Shown here piece after piece: positions 53,714 through 62,550 of a stretch of 64,000 bases of DNA; position 1 is the stretch's first letter; the number at the start of each line of letters is the position of its first letter. This stretch comes from Pollutimonas sp. M17. GTDB taxonomy: Bacteria; Pseudomonadota; Gammaproteobacteria; Burkholderiales; Burkholderiaceae_B. Under the pieces are notes generated by a model that was given only the letters and a program-made list of their open reading frames with translations, made no database searches and was not told where the DNA came from. The stretch lies in assembly GCF_025836975.1 (NCBI RefSeq), contig NZ_CP107548.1:372001-436000 (forward strand), in the 5' to 3' direction. The position numbers and the translations under genes are program-made.

Positions 53714-54799
53714 TCAGGCCGAGACGAGCAGGCAATGGGCGGGATTCAGGCTGAAGCTGACGGCATCGCCTTCCTTTACGGGAGTGTCCGGGTCTATCCT
53801 GGCCAGCAGGCGCTCGTTTCCAACGCGTATCCGGGCTTCGTAGACTTCGCCGATGAACTCCAGCGACTCGATGTCGCCGCTGATCACGTTGCGCCCCGTG
53901 CCGGCGCGGTCGGCGCCGACGCGTATGAACTCCGGGCGTATGCACAAGGTGGCTTCGCTGCCCGGCGGCAAGGGGCGTTGCTGGCAGGCGATGGGCCCCA
54001 GGCCGGATTCGATCAGGGTCAGTTCGCCGTCCTGGCCGACCACCCGGGCGGCGATCAGGTTGGCGCGCCCGATGAAATCGGCCACGTAGCGGTGGTCGGC
54101 GTCGAAATAGATTTTCTGGGGCGAACCGATTTCCACGATGCGCCCTGCCTGCATCACGGCGATGGAATCGGAGAGGGCCAGGGCTTCGACCCGGTCGTGG
54201 GTCACGTAGACCGCCGTGATGCCCAGCGTGCCCATGAAGCTTCGCAGTTCCTTGCGCGTTTCCTCGCGCAGCTTCGCGTCAAGATTGCTTAGAGGCTCGT
54301 CGAACAGGATGACCTTGGGCTCGGCGACCAGCGCCCTGGCCAGCGCCACCCGCTGCTGCTGGCCACCCGACAGCTTGGTGGCGGACCGGTTCTCGACGCC
54401 TTCCAGCTGGACGAAACGCAGGGTCTGGGCCACTTTGCGTTTTATATCGTCTTTGCGTTCGCCGCGTATCTGCAAGGGGTAGGCCACATTGTCGAAGACG
54501 CTCATGTGGGGCCAGATGGCGTAGGTCTGGAACACCATGCCCAGCCCGCGTTTCTCGGTTGGAACGGCAATGCCCCGGGCCTTGGACCAGACGACCTCGC
54601 CGCCGATGGAGATTTCCCCGTCGTCGGGTGTTTCCAGGCCTACAATGCAGCGCAGCAGCGTGGTCTTGCCGCAGCCGCTGGGGCCGAGCAGCGTGAAGAT
54701 GGTGTTGGCGGGTATGGTCAGGTCGACGCTGTCCAGGGCCTTGACCGTTTTTCCCTCGGAGACGTAGTGCTTGGTGAGTCCTTGTATGCGGATCTCCAT
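53714..54799 (-). CDS. ABC transporter ATP-binding protein (FbpC/PotA type)
   Basis: A 361-residue ATPase with Walker A GPSGCGKTTLLR, signature LSGGQQQRVALARAL, Walker B VILFDEPLSNLD and H-loop YVTHDRVEAL. A TOBE-type regulatory domain occupies about 245-361. Q-loop: GMVFQTYAIWPHM. It drives the adjacent fused permease. It starts 3 bp before the stop of the binding-protein gene, forming a close three-gene unit. Confidence 0.92.
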   Translation of the reverse strand: MEIRIQGLTKHYVSEGKTVKALDSVDLTIPANTIFTLLGPSGCGKTTLLRCIVGLETPDDGEISIGGEVVWSKARGIAVPTEKRGLGMVFQTYAIWPHMSVFDNVAYPLQIRGERKDDIKRKVAQTLRFVQLEGVENRSATKLSGGQQQRVALARALVAEPKVILFDEPLSNLDAKLREETRKELRSFMGTLGITAVYVTHDRVEALALSDSIAVMQAGRIVEIGSPQKIYFDADHRYVADFIGRANLIAARVVGQDGELTLIESGLGPIACQQRPLPPGSEATLCIRPEFIRVGADRAGTGRNVISGDIESLEFIGEVYEARIRVGNERLLARIDPDTPVKEGDAVSFSLNPAHCLLVSA

Positions 54800-54802
54800 G
54801 GC

Positions 54803-55831
54803 TTACCTGGCGGCGAAGATCTTGCCGAACTCGCGACCCCATTTCTGGATTTCCTCGTCGCCCAGATCGCGCACGGGCTGCACCTTGGCTTTGTCTATGC
54901 CCGGAACCGGCGGGAATACGCCTTGCGCCAGAACGTATTCGCCCACCTCGTTGGCCAGCAGGCCCATGGCCTGCTTCGAGAGCCAGAAGTCGATGAAGGC
55001 GCGGGCCGCGTCGGGATGCGGGGCCTTGGCCGTCATGGCGATGGCCCGCGCCGTGCCAAGCAAAGGCTGGCCCGACTGTGGAGCCCATGCCAGCGGCGCG
55101 GGCGCTTTGGTCATGATGTACTTGGGCATGGAGATGCCGATCAGCTTTTCGCCGCTTTCCACGGGCGCGGGCGTCGGCCCGAACGAGGCCACGAACATGG
55201 GCCGGTTGGCGGCCAGGGCCTTCAGGAATTGCATCCAGTCGTCTTCGGATTTGAACACCTGTTCTTTCAGGCCGACCAGCCAGGCGATCGTCGAGGCGTG
55301 GGTGGCCGGATCGGCCATCACGATCTTGTTCTTCCACTTGGGATCGGCCAGGTCTTCGTAGCGCGCCGGCGCATCGGCCGGCTTCACGTGGTCGGTGTTG
55401 TACAGGTAGGAGACATACTCGATGCCGAACAGCGTGATGTGCTCGTCCTTGGTGGCCCATTCCGGATAGCCCGCCGTGGAGGGCGAGCGGTAGGGGGCGA
55501 GCACGCCTTTTTCCTTCAGGATCTCGAGCATGGGCAAGGGCGCCTGGACCACGTCGGCCAGCAGCTTGCCCGCATTGAACTCGGTAAGGATGGTGGGCAG
55601 GAACTTGGAGCTGGAGGTGCGCGTGTATTCGCCCTTGACGCCCGTTTCCTGCTCGAAGGCCTTCATGATGGGGGAAACGGCGGTGATGTTGGCATAGAAC
55701 ACCGCCTTGCCCTGCTGCCTGGCCAGTGCGTAGGGATCCGCCGCGAAAGCCGAGGGCAGGGCGCCCGGCATGTGGGCCAGGCCCGACGCGGCTGCCAACT
55801 TAAGAAAAATCCGACGATCTATCGTACCCAT
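54803..55831 (-). CDS. Tat-dependent family 1 extracellular binding protein (Fe3+-type)
   Basis: A 342-residue binding protein. The N-terminus DRRIFLKLAAASGLAHM contains the twin-arginine motif, implying export in folded form. The mature part resembles FbpA/AfuA/PotD-type proteins (VFYANITAVSPIMKAFEQETG, WATKDEHITLFGIEYVSYLYNT). I see no clear Tyr-Tyr iron ligand pair near the C-terminus, so an organic or phosphonate ligand is equally likely. AAGGAGA precedes the ATG at 55831. Confidence 0.87.
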   Translation of the reverse strand: MGTIDRRIFLKLAAASGLAHMPGALPSAFAADPYALARQQGKAVFYANITAVSPIMKAFEQETGVKGEYTRTSSSKFLPTILTEFNAGKLLADVVQAPLPMLEILKEKGVLAPYRSPSTAGYPEWATKDEHITLFGIEYVSYLYNTDHVKPADAPARYEDLADPKWKNKIVMADPATHASTIAWLVGLKEQVFKSEDDWMQFLKALAANRPMFVASFGPTPAPVESGEKLIGISMPKYIMTKAPAPLAWAPQSGQPLLGTARAIAMTAKAPHPDAARAFIDFWLSKQAMGLLANEVGEYVLAQGVFPPVPGIDKAKVQPVRDLGDEEIQKWGREFGKIFAAR

Positions 55832-55886
55832 GGCTGTCTCCTTTTTGATGGTGGCGCGGAGCCGCGCTCCCGCCATTTTTGGGCAA

Positions 55887-55915
55887 ATGGTAGCCGGTCG
55901 GCCGGCTGTTTACAA
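55887..55915 (-). promoter_or_regulatory. Promoter candidate for the Tat-dependent ABC operon
   Basis: On the minus strand TTGTAA (55910-55915) and TACCAT (55887-55892) are separated by 17 bp, about 55 bp before the binding-protein start. No Fur box is apparent. Confidence 0.4.
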
Positions 55916-56001
55916 GGAAATAAGTTGTGCTGGGACATGGCTGCTTTGTGCTACCTTACGATTTTCCCGAATAGGCTCCGGCTGCATTCCTTTCATACTT
56001 C

Positions 56002-57246
56002 ATGTCCTCTTGTTCCGTAGCCGTAATAGGCGGTGGTCCCGCCGGCCTGATGGCGGCCGAAACGCTGGCGCGGGCCGGCGTGCATGTCGACGTCTACGAT
56101 GCCATGCCGTCCGTCGGCCGCAAATTCCTGCTGGCCGGCCGGGGCGGCCTTAATTTGACGCATAGCGAGCCGGCGCCGGCATTCCGCTCGCGCTTCGGCG
56201 CCCGCGCCGGGCGGGTCGCGCCCTGGCTGGACCTTATGGATGCGCAAGCCTTGCGGCAATGGGCGGACGAGCTTGGCGTGGAAACCTTCGTCGGTTCTTC
56301 AGGCCGCGTCTTTCCGGCGGAAATGAAGGCGGCGCCGTTGCTGCGCAAGTGGTTGCAAAGATTGAAATCCGATGGCGTGGCGCTGCATGCGCGGCATGTA
56401 TGGCGGGGCTGGACGGCCGAGGGGGCCTGGCGATTCGACACGCCCCAGGGGCCGGTGGCGCGGCATGCCGATGCCGTGGTGCTGGCCCTGGGCGGGGCCA
56501 GCTGGGCGCGCCTGGGCTCGGACGGCGCCTGGCGCGCCTTGCTGGAGCAGCGAGACATTGGCGTTTCGCCTTTCCAGCCGGCCAATGGCGGTTTCCTGGC
56601 CGGCTGGGGGGATTATTTCTCGGGGCGCTTTGCGGGCGAGCCCCTCAAGGCGGTCGCCGCCGCGCCGCCGGGCGACTTCGATATGCGGGCGGGCGAATGC
56701 ATGGTGACTTCGGACGGTCTTGAGGGCGGCCTGGTCTATGCGTGGTCCGCGCAACTGCGCGAGACCCTGCTGGCCGAAGGAAGCGCCGTATTGCGCATCG
56801 ACCTGCTGCCCGACCGCAGCCTGGCGCGGGTATGCGAAGAGGTCGCCCGGCCGCGCGGTTCCCGATCCTGGTCCAGCCATCTGGCCAGCCGCTTGGGATT
56901 GCGCGGGGTCAAGGCCGGATTGCTGCGCGAATGCCTGCCCAAGGAGACCTTCGATGACCCCGAGGCGTTGGCCGCGGCCATAAAGGGCGTGCCCGTGCGC
57001 CTGACCGGCATGCGGCCCCTGGATGAAGCCATCAGCACGGCCGGCGGTGTCCGCTTCGACGGCCTGACCGATGATTCGATGCTGCGCGCTATGCCGGGCG
57101 TATTTTGCGCGGGCGAAATGCTGGATTGGGAGGCGCCCACCGGCGGCTATCTGCTGACGGCCTGCTTCGCCAGCGGCCGGGCGGCGGGCCGGGGCGTGCT
57201 GCGCTGGCTGGACGATCGGACGCCAGCCCTTACCGAAACGCCTTGA
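56002..57246 (+). CDS. HI0933/BaiN-like flavoprotein (TIGR03862 type)
   Basis: A 414-residue NAD(P)/FAD-dependent oxidoreductase with the dinucleotide motif VIGGGPAGLMAAETLA, RKFLLAGRGGLNLTHSE and the C-terminal FCAGEMLDWEAPTGGYLLTAC. The family is widespread and its reaction is mostly unknown. It stands alone, divergent from the ABC operon and convergent with garD. The intergenic 57247-57352 shows no strong hairpin. Confidence 0.85.
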   Translation: MSSCSVAVIGGGPAGLMAAETLARAGVHVDVYDAMPSVGRKFLLAGRGGLNLTHSEPAPAFRSRFGARAGRVAPWLDLMDAQALRQWADELGVETFVGSSGRVFPAEMKAAPLLRKWLQRLKSDGVALHARHVWRGWTAEGAWRFDTPQGPVARHADAVVLALGGASWARLGSDGAWRALLEQRDIGVSPFQPANGGFLAGWGDYFSGRFAGEPLKAVAAAPPGDFDMRAGECMVTSDGLEGGLVYAWSAQLRETLLAEGSAVLRIDLLPDRSLARVCEEVARPRGSRSWSSHLASRLGLRGVKAGLLRECLPKETFDDPEALAAAIKGVPVRLTGMRPLDEAISTAGGVRFDGLTDDSMLRAMPGVFCAGEMLDWEAPTGGYLLTACFASGRAAGRGVLRWLDDRTPALTETP

Positions 57247-57352
57247 GTTTTCTGCGGCGCCTTGCCAGATAGGCGGTCGTCGATCATGGAAAAACCACCG
57301 CAAATACGATCCATGCCGCAATGGCGGCCCCGGCGGCGATCCGGCCTGCCGC

Positions 57353-58942
57353 TCAGGTTACCGGGGCCGGATTGAACAGGACCAGCGCGTTCGCCAGCTT
57401 CCAGTGTTCGGCCCAGGTCTTTTTACGGCCGCTCGCCACGTCCAGCATCAGGCGGAACAATTCCCAGCCCACCTCCTCGATGCTGGCGGAGCCATCCGCG
57501 ATCCGGCCGGCATTGATGTCCATCAAGTCATGCCAGCGCCGGGCAAGGTCGCTGCGCGTGGCCACCTTGATGACGGGGCATTCCGCCAGGCCGTACGGCG
57601 TCCCGCGTCCCGTGGTGAATACATGAAGATTCATGCCCGCGGCAAGTTGAAGCGTGCCGCAGATGAAATCGCTTGCAGGGGTGGCGGCGAAGGTCAATCC
57701 CTTTGATTTCAGCTTTTCACCGGGGGCGAGCACGCCGGAAATCGGCGCCGAGCCCGACTTGACGATGGACCCCATCGCTTTCTCGACGATATTCGACAGG
57801 CCGCCCTTCTTGTTGCCCGGCGTGGTGTTGGCGCTTCTATCCACGCTGCCCCGCTTCAGGTAGGCGTCGTACCAGGCCATTTCGCGGATCATGGCCTCGG
57901 CCACTTCCGGCGAGCTCGCCCGGGCGGTCAACTGGGCGATTCCGTCGCGCACCTCGGTGGTCTCGGAAAAGACCACGCTCGCGCCCGCGCGGACCAGGAG
58001 GTCCGTGCAGAAGCCGACGGCGGGGTTGGCCGTGACGCCGGAGAAAGCATCGCTGCCGCCGCATTGCACGCCGACCACCAGTTCGCTGGCCGGCACGGTT
58101 TCCCTTTTACGGGCATTCAGGCGTCGAAGGTGGCTTTCAGCCTGACGCATGATGGACTCGACCATGGACATGAAGCCCACGTGGGCCTCGTCCTGCAAGC
58201 AAACCACGTCCGGCCCGCCACCGGCGGCCGCCGTGTCTGGAACGACCTTGTCCGCCTCGACGCGCGGAATGACGCCGGGAGGCAGAAGGCGTTCGGGCTG
58301 GAGCTTTTCACAGCCCAAGCTGACCACCATGACTTCGCCGCCAAAATTGGGGTTCAGGCTGATGTTGCGTAAGGTACGGATCGGGACGACGGCGTCCGGC
58401 GCATCGATGGCCACCCCGCAGCCGTAGCTGTGCTCCAGGGCCACGACATCGTCCACATTGGGATAGCTGGGCAGCAGTTCGGTCTTGATGCGTTGCACGG
58501 CAAATGCGGTGACGCCGGCGACGCATTGCACGGTTTGCGTAATGGCCAGGATGTTGCGCGTCCCCACCGATCCATCCCGATTCCTGTAGCCCTCGAAGGT
58601 ATAGCCGGCAAGCGCGTCTTGCGCAGGCCGCTTTACCGTGGCCATGGGCAGGCCGTCCAGATCACGGGCTTCGGGCATCTTCAGCAGGCGTTCGTTTACC
58701 CAGCTGCCGGCCGGGATCGTCTCGATGGCATAGCCGATAGGGATGCCGTAGCGCAATACTTCGGTGCCGCCGGGTATATCGACCAGCGCCACCTTGTGGC
58801 CTTGCGGAACCCCATTGCGCAGGACGAGGCCGGATGGCAGCACGGTGCCTGCGGGCAGGCCGCCGTCATTGGCCACGATGGCCACGTTATCGTGGCTATG
58901 CATCATGATCGTCAGAGGGGCTGTGCGGGATACAACGGGCAT
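57353..58942 (-). CDS. garD: Galactarate dehydratase
   Basis: A 529-residue member of the UxaA/GarD dehydratase family. The N-terminal SAF-like domain has [15 protein letters not shown] and [12 protein letters not shown], and the catalytic part [44 protein letters not shown] and [14 protein letters not shown]. Length and sequence fit GarD better than altronate dehydratase. It dehydrates galactarate to 5-dehydro-4-deoxyglucarate. AGGAGA precedes the ATG at 58942. An operator lies over its promoter. Confidence 0.88.
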   Translation of the reverse strand: MPVVSRTAPLTIMMHSHDNVAIVANDGGLPAGTVLPSGLVLRNGVPQGHKVALVDIPGGTEVLRYGIPIGYAIETIPAGSWVNERLLKMPEARDLDGLPMATVKRPAQDALAGYTFEGYRNRDGSVGTRNILAITQTVQCVAGVTAFAVQRIKTELLPSYPNVDDVVALEHSYGCGVAIDAPDAVVPIRTLRNISLNPNFGGEVMVVSLGCEKLQPERLLPPGVIPRVEADKVVPDTAAAGGGPDVVCLQDEAHVGFMSMVESIMRQAESHLRRLNARKRETVPASELVVGVQCGGSDAFSGVTANPAVGFCTDLLVRAGASVVFSETTEVRDGIAQLTARASSPEVAEAMIREMAWYDAYLKRGSVDRSANTTPGNKKGGLSNIVEKAMGSIVKSGSAPISGVLAPGEKLKSKGLTFAATPASDFICGTLQLAAGMNLHVFTTGRGTPYGLAECPVIKVATRSDLARRWHDLMDINAGRIADGSASIEEVGWELFRLMLDVASGRKKTWAEHWKLANALVLFNPAPVT

Positions 58943-58970
58943 CCTTATCTCCTGGGCTTGAAAGGTAAAT

Positions 58971-58989
58971 TGGTAGCGGTACCATTGTA
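58971..58989 (-). promoter_or_regulatory. garD -10 element with LacI-type operator
   Basis: TGGTAGCGGTACCA (58971-58984) is one of five near-identical 14-mers in this locus. It begins directly after a good minus-strand -10 (TACAAT, 58984-58989), so it covers the start point. The 349-bp divergent gap 58943-59291 holds this site and the two sites at 59182-59220; 58990-59140 shows nothing else recognisable. Confidence 0.75.
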
Positions 58990-59142
58990 AGCCTTAACAG
59001 ATGGAAAAATCCAATATATCCTCATCGTCATCCAGCGACAGCGTTGCCCAGCGCCAAGCCTCTTATCATGCTTAATCAAGCATACAGGCGTCGAATAGCC
59101 CTTTTTGCGTCATGGCTTTAGATCCCGAATTAGCGCTGAACC

Positions 59143-59220
59143 TAGTGCAAACACCTAAAGAAAATTATTGACGGTAATATTTGGTATCGCTACCATTGCT
59201 GTTGAATGGTAGCGATACCA
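59143..59220 (+). promoter_or_regulatory. Promoter and twin LacI-type operators of the Bug receptor gene
   Basis: TAGTGCAAAC (59143-59152), 15 bp, -35 TTGACG (59168-59173), 17 bp, -10 TACCAT (59191-59196). Operators TGGTATCGCTACCA (59182-59195) and TGGTAGCGATACCA (59207-59220) are inverted copies of each other, 25 bp apart; the first overlaps the -10. The whole pair could also form a hairpin. Confidence 0.8.
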
Positions 59221-59291
59221 TAAAGGCTGCCTCATTAGCGCGGCCCAGAGCGGCTTCATCATTCTTTTTAAAAATATGCCCAGGAGGCAAC

Positions 59292-60248
59292 ATGAAAAAA
59301 ATACTCTGCGCGCTTGCCGCGACCTTAGCCATGACGTCGGCCCATGCGGCCTGGCCCGACAAGACGGTAACGATGGTGGTTCCCTTCCCGCCGGGCGGCT
59401 CCACAGACCTGATTGGCCGTTTGCTGGCTTCCAAGCTCGAAACCCAGCTTGGGCAGACTTTCGTGGTCGACAACAAGGCCGGCGCAACGGGCACGATCGG
59501 CGCGGCCCATGTCGCCCGCTCCAAACCCGACGGATACACCTTGCTGGTATCGTCGCTGGGCCCATACGTCATCGCGCCGCACCTGTACAGCAAGGTGTCC
59601 TATGACGCGCTCAAGGATTTCGACTACCTTACGGTCGCCGTGCAGGCGCCCAACGTCCTGGTCGTACCGGAAACGTCCAAGCACAAATCCGTTGCCGATG
59701 TGATTGCATTCGAAAAAGCAAATCCGGATACCATGACATTCGGCTCTTCGGGCAGCGGCAGCAGCGACCACCTGACGGCCGAGCTCTTCTGGCGCCAGAC
59801 CGGCACCAGCGGCGTTCACGTGCCCTATAAAGGCGGCGGCCCCGTCCTGGCGGCGCTGCTGGGTTCGCAAGTGGATGCCTCGTTCATGAACATCAACACC
59901 GCCATCCCGCAGATCAAATCCGGAAAGCTGAAGGCCTTGGCGATAACCAGCGCCAAGCGCTCGCCCTTGCTGCCCGAGGTGCCTACCTTGGCCGAGTCCG
60001 GCATCAAGGACGCCAATGTCTACTCGTGGCAGGCCATCGCCGCTCCGCACGGCTTGCCGGCCGACGTAAAGGCCAAGCTGCACGATGCGATGGTCAAAGG
60101 CCTGAACGATCCGGCCGTGAAACCCAAGCTGCTGGAGCTGGGCTTCGAAATCGTGGGCAACACGCCGGAAGAGTTCACGCGCTTCCAGGCCGCCGAGTTC
60201 AAGCGTTGGAAAGACCTGATCGAGGCCCGCAAGATCAACGCCAACTAA
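59292..60248 (+). CDS. Bug/TctC-family periplasmic solute receptor of the sugar-diacid locus
   Basis: A 318-residue Bug receptor. Signal peptide MKKILCALAATLAMTSAHA, then VPFPPGGSTDLIGRLLASK, DNKAGATGTIGAAHV and VPYKGGGPVLAALLG. AGGAGG (59282-59287) precedes the ATG. Its operators are shared with garD and kdgD, so it probably binds glucarate or galactarate. No TctA/TctB membrane genes are in the window, so the transporter it serves is elsewhere. Confidence 0.92.
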   Translation: MKKILCALAATLAMTSAHAAWPDKTVTMVVPFPPGGSTDLIGRLLASKLETQLGQTFVVDNKAGATGTIGAAHVARSKPDGYTLLVSSLGPYVIAPHLYSKVSYDALKDFDYLTVAVQAPNVLVVPETSKHKSVADVIAFEKANPDTMTFGSSGSGSSDHLTAELFWRQTGTSGVHVPYKGGGPVLAALLGSQVDASFMNINTAIPQIKSGKLKALAITSAKRSPLLPEVPTLAESGIKDANVYSWQAIAAPHGLPADVKAKLHDAMVKGLNDPAVKPKLLELGFEIVGNTPEEFTRFQAAEFKRWKDLIEARKINAN

Positions 60249-60296
60249 CGCGGCAAGCACAATGCGGCCGGGCAGCACGCATCGGCCGGAAGAAGG

Positions 60297-60330
60297 AATC
60301 GCGCATGCGCCTGCCGGGGCATGCGCGATT
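60297..60330 (+). terminator. Hairpin after the Bug receptor gene
   Basis: A 12-bp perfect stem AATCGCGCATGC (60297-60308) / GCATGCGCGATT (60319-60330), followed by TGCTTC. The T run is poor, but the stem is strong. It separates the receptor gene from lacI. Confidence 0.65.
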
Positions 60331-60464
60331 TGCTTCATGCCGGTGCTTTGGCGGTCAGAGCGGCCGCACGTATACTCGCTCTTTGGATCGAAGGGCCAGC
60401 CCGCCGGATATCCGCGGCGGCCTTTCGACATGCATACCTTCAACACGGGCGCATCTTGAATCCC

Positions 60465-61496
60465 ATGAGCGAAAAAGACATCACGAAGCGATCCAGGCGC
60501 GGCAGCGGGGCCATCACGCTCAGGGACGTTGCGCGCCTGGCGGGCGTCTCGCCCATTACCGCATCCAGGGCGCTGAATACGCCCGACCAGGTTGCGGCGG
60601 AGACGCGCCAGAAGGTGCTGGACGCCGTTCAGCGCACCGGTTATGTGCCCAACAGGATGGCCGGCGGCCTGGCATCGTCGCGCAGCCGCCTGATCGCCGC
60701 CGTGGTGCCCAGCACCGTGATGTCGGTATTCATGGAAACCATCGAGGCCCTGAATGGCACGCTGTTCGACGCGGGCTACCAGCTGATGCTGGGGCAGTCG
60801 GGTTATTCGCCCCATCGGGAGGAGCTGTTGCTGGAAGCCATTATCGGCCGCCGGCCCGATGGCATCTTCCTTACGGGCATCATGCAGCAGGGCAAGGGCC
60901 GGACACGCCTGCTGGCTTCGGGCATCCCCGTGGTGGAAACCTGGGATCTGACCCCTACGCCCATCGACATGCTGGTCGGGTTCTCGCACCTGGAGATCGG
61001 CCACGAGGTCGCTCATTTTTTCATAGGAAGAGGCCGGCGCCGCCTGGGTATCGTGCAAGCCAACGATGAACGCGCCAACCGGCGTTCCCGCGCCTTCGCC
61101 GAAGTGGTCGGGCAAAGCGGGCTGGCCGACGTTTCGATCGTGAATGTGGGCGCCTCGCGCTCCATCAAAAGCGGGCGCGAGGCGCTGGGCAGGCTGCTTG
61201 CCGCGGACCCCGACGTGGACGCGATCTTCTGCAGTTCCGACCTTCTGGCCCTGGGCGTCATGACCGAGGCGCGGGCCCGCAATATTCCCATTCCAGGCCA
61301 GATCGCCATCATGGGTTTCGGCGATGTGCCATTCGTGGCGGATATGGTTCCGTCGCTCAGCACCGTGCATATCAACGGGGCCAACATCGGCAAGCTGGCG
61401 GCCCGCTGCCTGATCGACAGGGCGGACGACCGCTCGGTCGATCAACGTGTCGTCGATGTGGGGTTTTCCATTGTTGAGCGCGAAACCACAGACTAG
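60465..61496 (+). CDS. LacI-family regulator of the sugar-diacid genes
   Basis: A 343-residue LacI/GalR protein. The DNA-binding head has ITLRDVARLAGVSPITASRAL and the hinge helix region GYVPNRMAGGLAS. The ligand domain has LIAAVVPSTVMSVFME, RPDGIFLTGI and IFCSSDLLALGVM. It resembles GntR/GguR-type regulators of sugar acids. It most likely binds the five TGGTA-N4-TACCA operators of this locus; none lies before its own gene. The start at 60465 is chosen because the head domain follows normally; no clear ribosome-binding site. Confidence 0.9.
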   Translation: MSEKDITKRSRRGSGAITLRDVARLAGVSPITASRALNTPDQVAAETRQKVLDAVQRTGYVPNRMAGGLASSRSRLIAAVVPSTVMSVFMETIEALNGTLFDAGYQLMLGQSGYSPHREELLLEAIIGRRPDGIFLTGIMQQGKGRTRLLASGIPVVETWDLTPTPIDMLVGFSHLEIGHEVAHFFIGRGRRRLGIVQANDERANRRSRAFAEVVGQSGLADVSIVNVGASRSIKSGREALGRLLAADPDVDAIFCSSDLLALGVMTEARARNIPIPGQIAIMGFGDVPFVADMVPSLSTVHINGANIGKLAARCLIDRADDRSVDQRVVDVGFSIVERETTD

Positions 61497-61575
61497 TGCA
61501 AACCCTAGATGGTTTTGATTGACGGCGTGTTTTGGTACCGCTACCATTTCAATATTCGATATGGTAGCGGTACCA
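61494..61575 (+). promoter_or_regulatory. Promoter and twin LacI-type operators of kdgD-gudD
   Basis: TAGTGCAAAC (61494-61503, including the lacI stop codon), 15 bp, -35 TTGACG (61519-61524), 17 bp, -10 TACCAT (61542-61547). Operators TGGTACCGCTACCA (61533-61546) and TGGTAGCGGTACCA (61562-61575) are inverted copies, 29 bp apart. Element spacing is identical to that of the Bug receptor promoter. Confidence 0.82.
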
Positions 61576-61615
61576 AACCGCATCCCACCGCCTTCACCCA
61601 AATCAAAGGACTTTC

Positions 61616-62527
61616 ATGAATCCCCAGGAACTCAAAGCCATCATGTCCCATGGCTTGCTGTCGTTTCCCCTGACCGATTTCGACGCGCAAGGCGAATTCA
61701 ATGCCAAGGGCTATGCCGCGCGTCTGGAATGGCTGGCCCCGCACGGCGCCAGCGCGCTGTTTGCGGCGGGCGGCACGGGCGAGTTCTTTTCGCTGGCCGG
61801 CGACGAGTACGCGGCCGTCATCAAGACGGCGGTGCAGACCTGCAAGGGCAAGGTGCCCATCATTGCCGGCGCGGGCGGCCCCACACGTTTCGCCATCCAG
61901 TGCGCCCAGGAAGCCGAGCGGCAGGGTGCCCATGGCATCCTGCTGCTGCCGCACTACCTGACGGAAGCCAGCCAGGAAGGTCTGATCGCACATGTGGAGG
62001 CCGTGTGCAAGAGCGTGAAGTTCGGCGTCATCGTCTACAACCGCAATGTGTGCAGGCTGACTCCCGATTCGCTGGCCATCCTGGCCGAGCGCTGTCCCAA
62101 TCTGATCGGCTTCAAGGACGGCATCGGCGACATCGAACTGATGTCCTCCATCTTCCTGAAGATGGGCGACCGGTTCTCTTACCTGGGCGGGCTGCCGACG
62201 GCGGAAGTGTATGCCGCCGCCTACAAGGCCTTGGGGACGCCCGTATACTCATCCGCCGTATTCAACTTCATACCGAAGACCGCCATGCAGTTCTACAACG
62301 CGGTGGCGAACGACGACATGGCTACCCAGCATCGCCTGCTGCGCGAGTTCTTCATGCCTTACCTCAGGCTGCGCAACCGCTCGGCCGGCTATGCGGTCAG
62401 CATCGTCAAGGCCGGCGCCAGCCTGGTGGGGCATTCCGCCGGGCCGGTGCGTCCGCCCCTGACGGACCTGAAACCCGCCGAACTCGAAGAGCTGAAAGCC
62501 CTGATCGAGAAGCTGGGTCCCCAATAA
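61616..62527 (+). CDS. kdgD: 5-Dehydro-4-deoxyglucarate dehydratase
   Basis: A 303-residue DapA-like aldolase-family enzyme with [38 protein letters not shown] (Tyr) and the Schiff-base Lys in [14 protein letters not shown]. These match KdgD, which converts 5-dehydro-4-deoxyglucarate to 2-oxoglutarate semialdehyde with loss of water and CO2. AAAGGA lies before the ATG. It is cotranscribed with gudD, which makes its substrate. Confidence 0.92.
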   Translation: MNPQELKAIMSHGLLSFPLTDFDAQGEFNAKGYAARLEWLAPHGASALFAAGGTGEFFSLAGDEYAAVIKTAVQTCKGKVPIIAGAGGPTRFAIQCAQEAERQGAHGILLLPHYLTEASQEGLIAHVEAVCKSVKFGVIVYNRNVCRLTPDSLAILAERCPNLIGFKDGIGDIELMSSIFLKMGDRFSYLGGLPTAEVYAAAYKALGTPVYSSAVFNFIPKTAMQFYNAVANDDMATQHRLLREFFMPYLRLRNRSAGYAVSIVKAGASLVGHSAGPVRPPLTDLKPAELEELKALIEKLGPQ

Positions 62528-62550
62528 TCACATACTCAAGCCGGTAAATC

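Noticed and set aside
54803-55831. Binding protein as a definite iron transporter
   Set aside because: No Fur box and no clear iron-ligand residues were seen, so only the family, not iron, is claimed.
59182-59220. Large inverted repeat as an attenuator or terminator
   Set aside because: It is explained better by two inverted operators; the first overlaps the -10 and no T run follows.
59325-61601. A 758-codon minus-strand frame across the Bug receptor and lacI genes
   Set aside because: It is a shadow ORF; both plus-strand genes have clear motifs, signal peptide or DNA-binding head, and operators.
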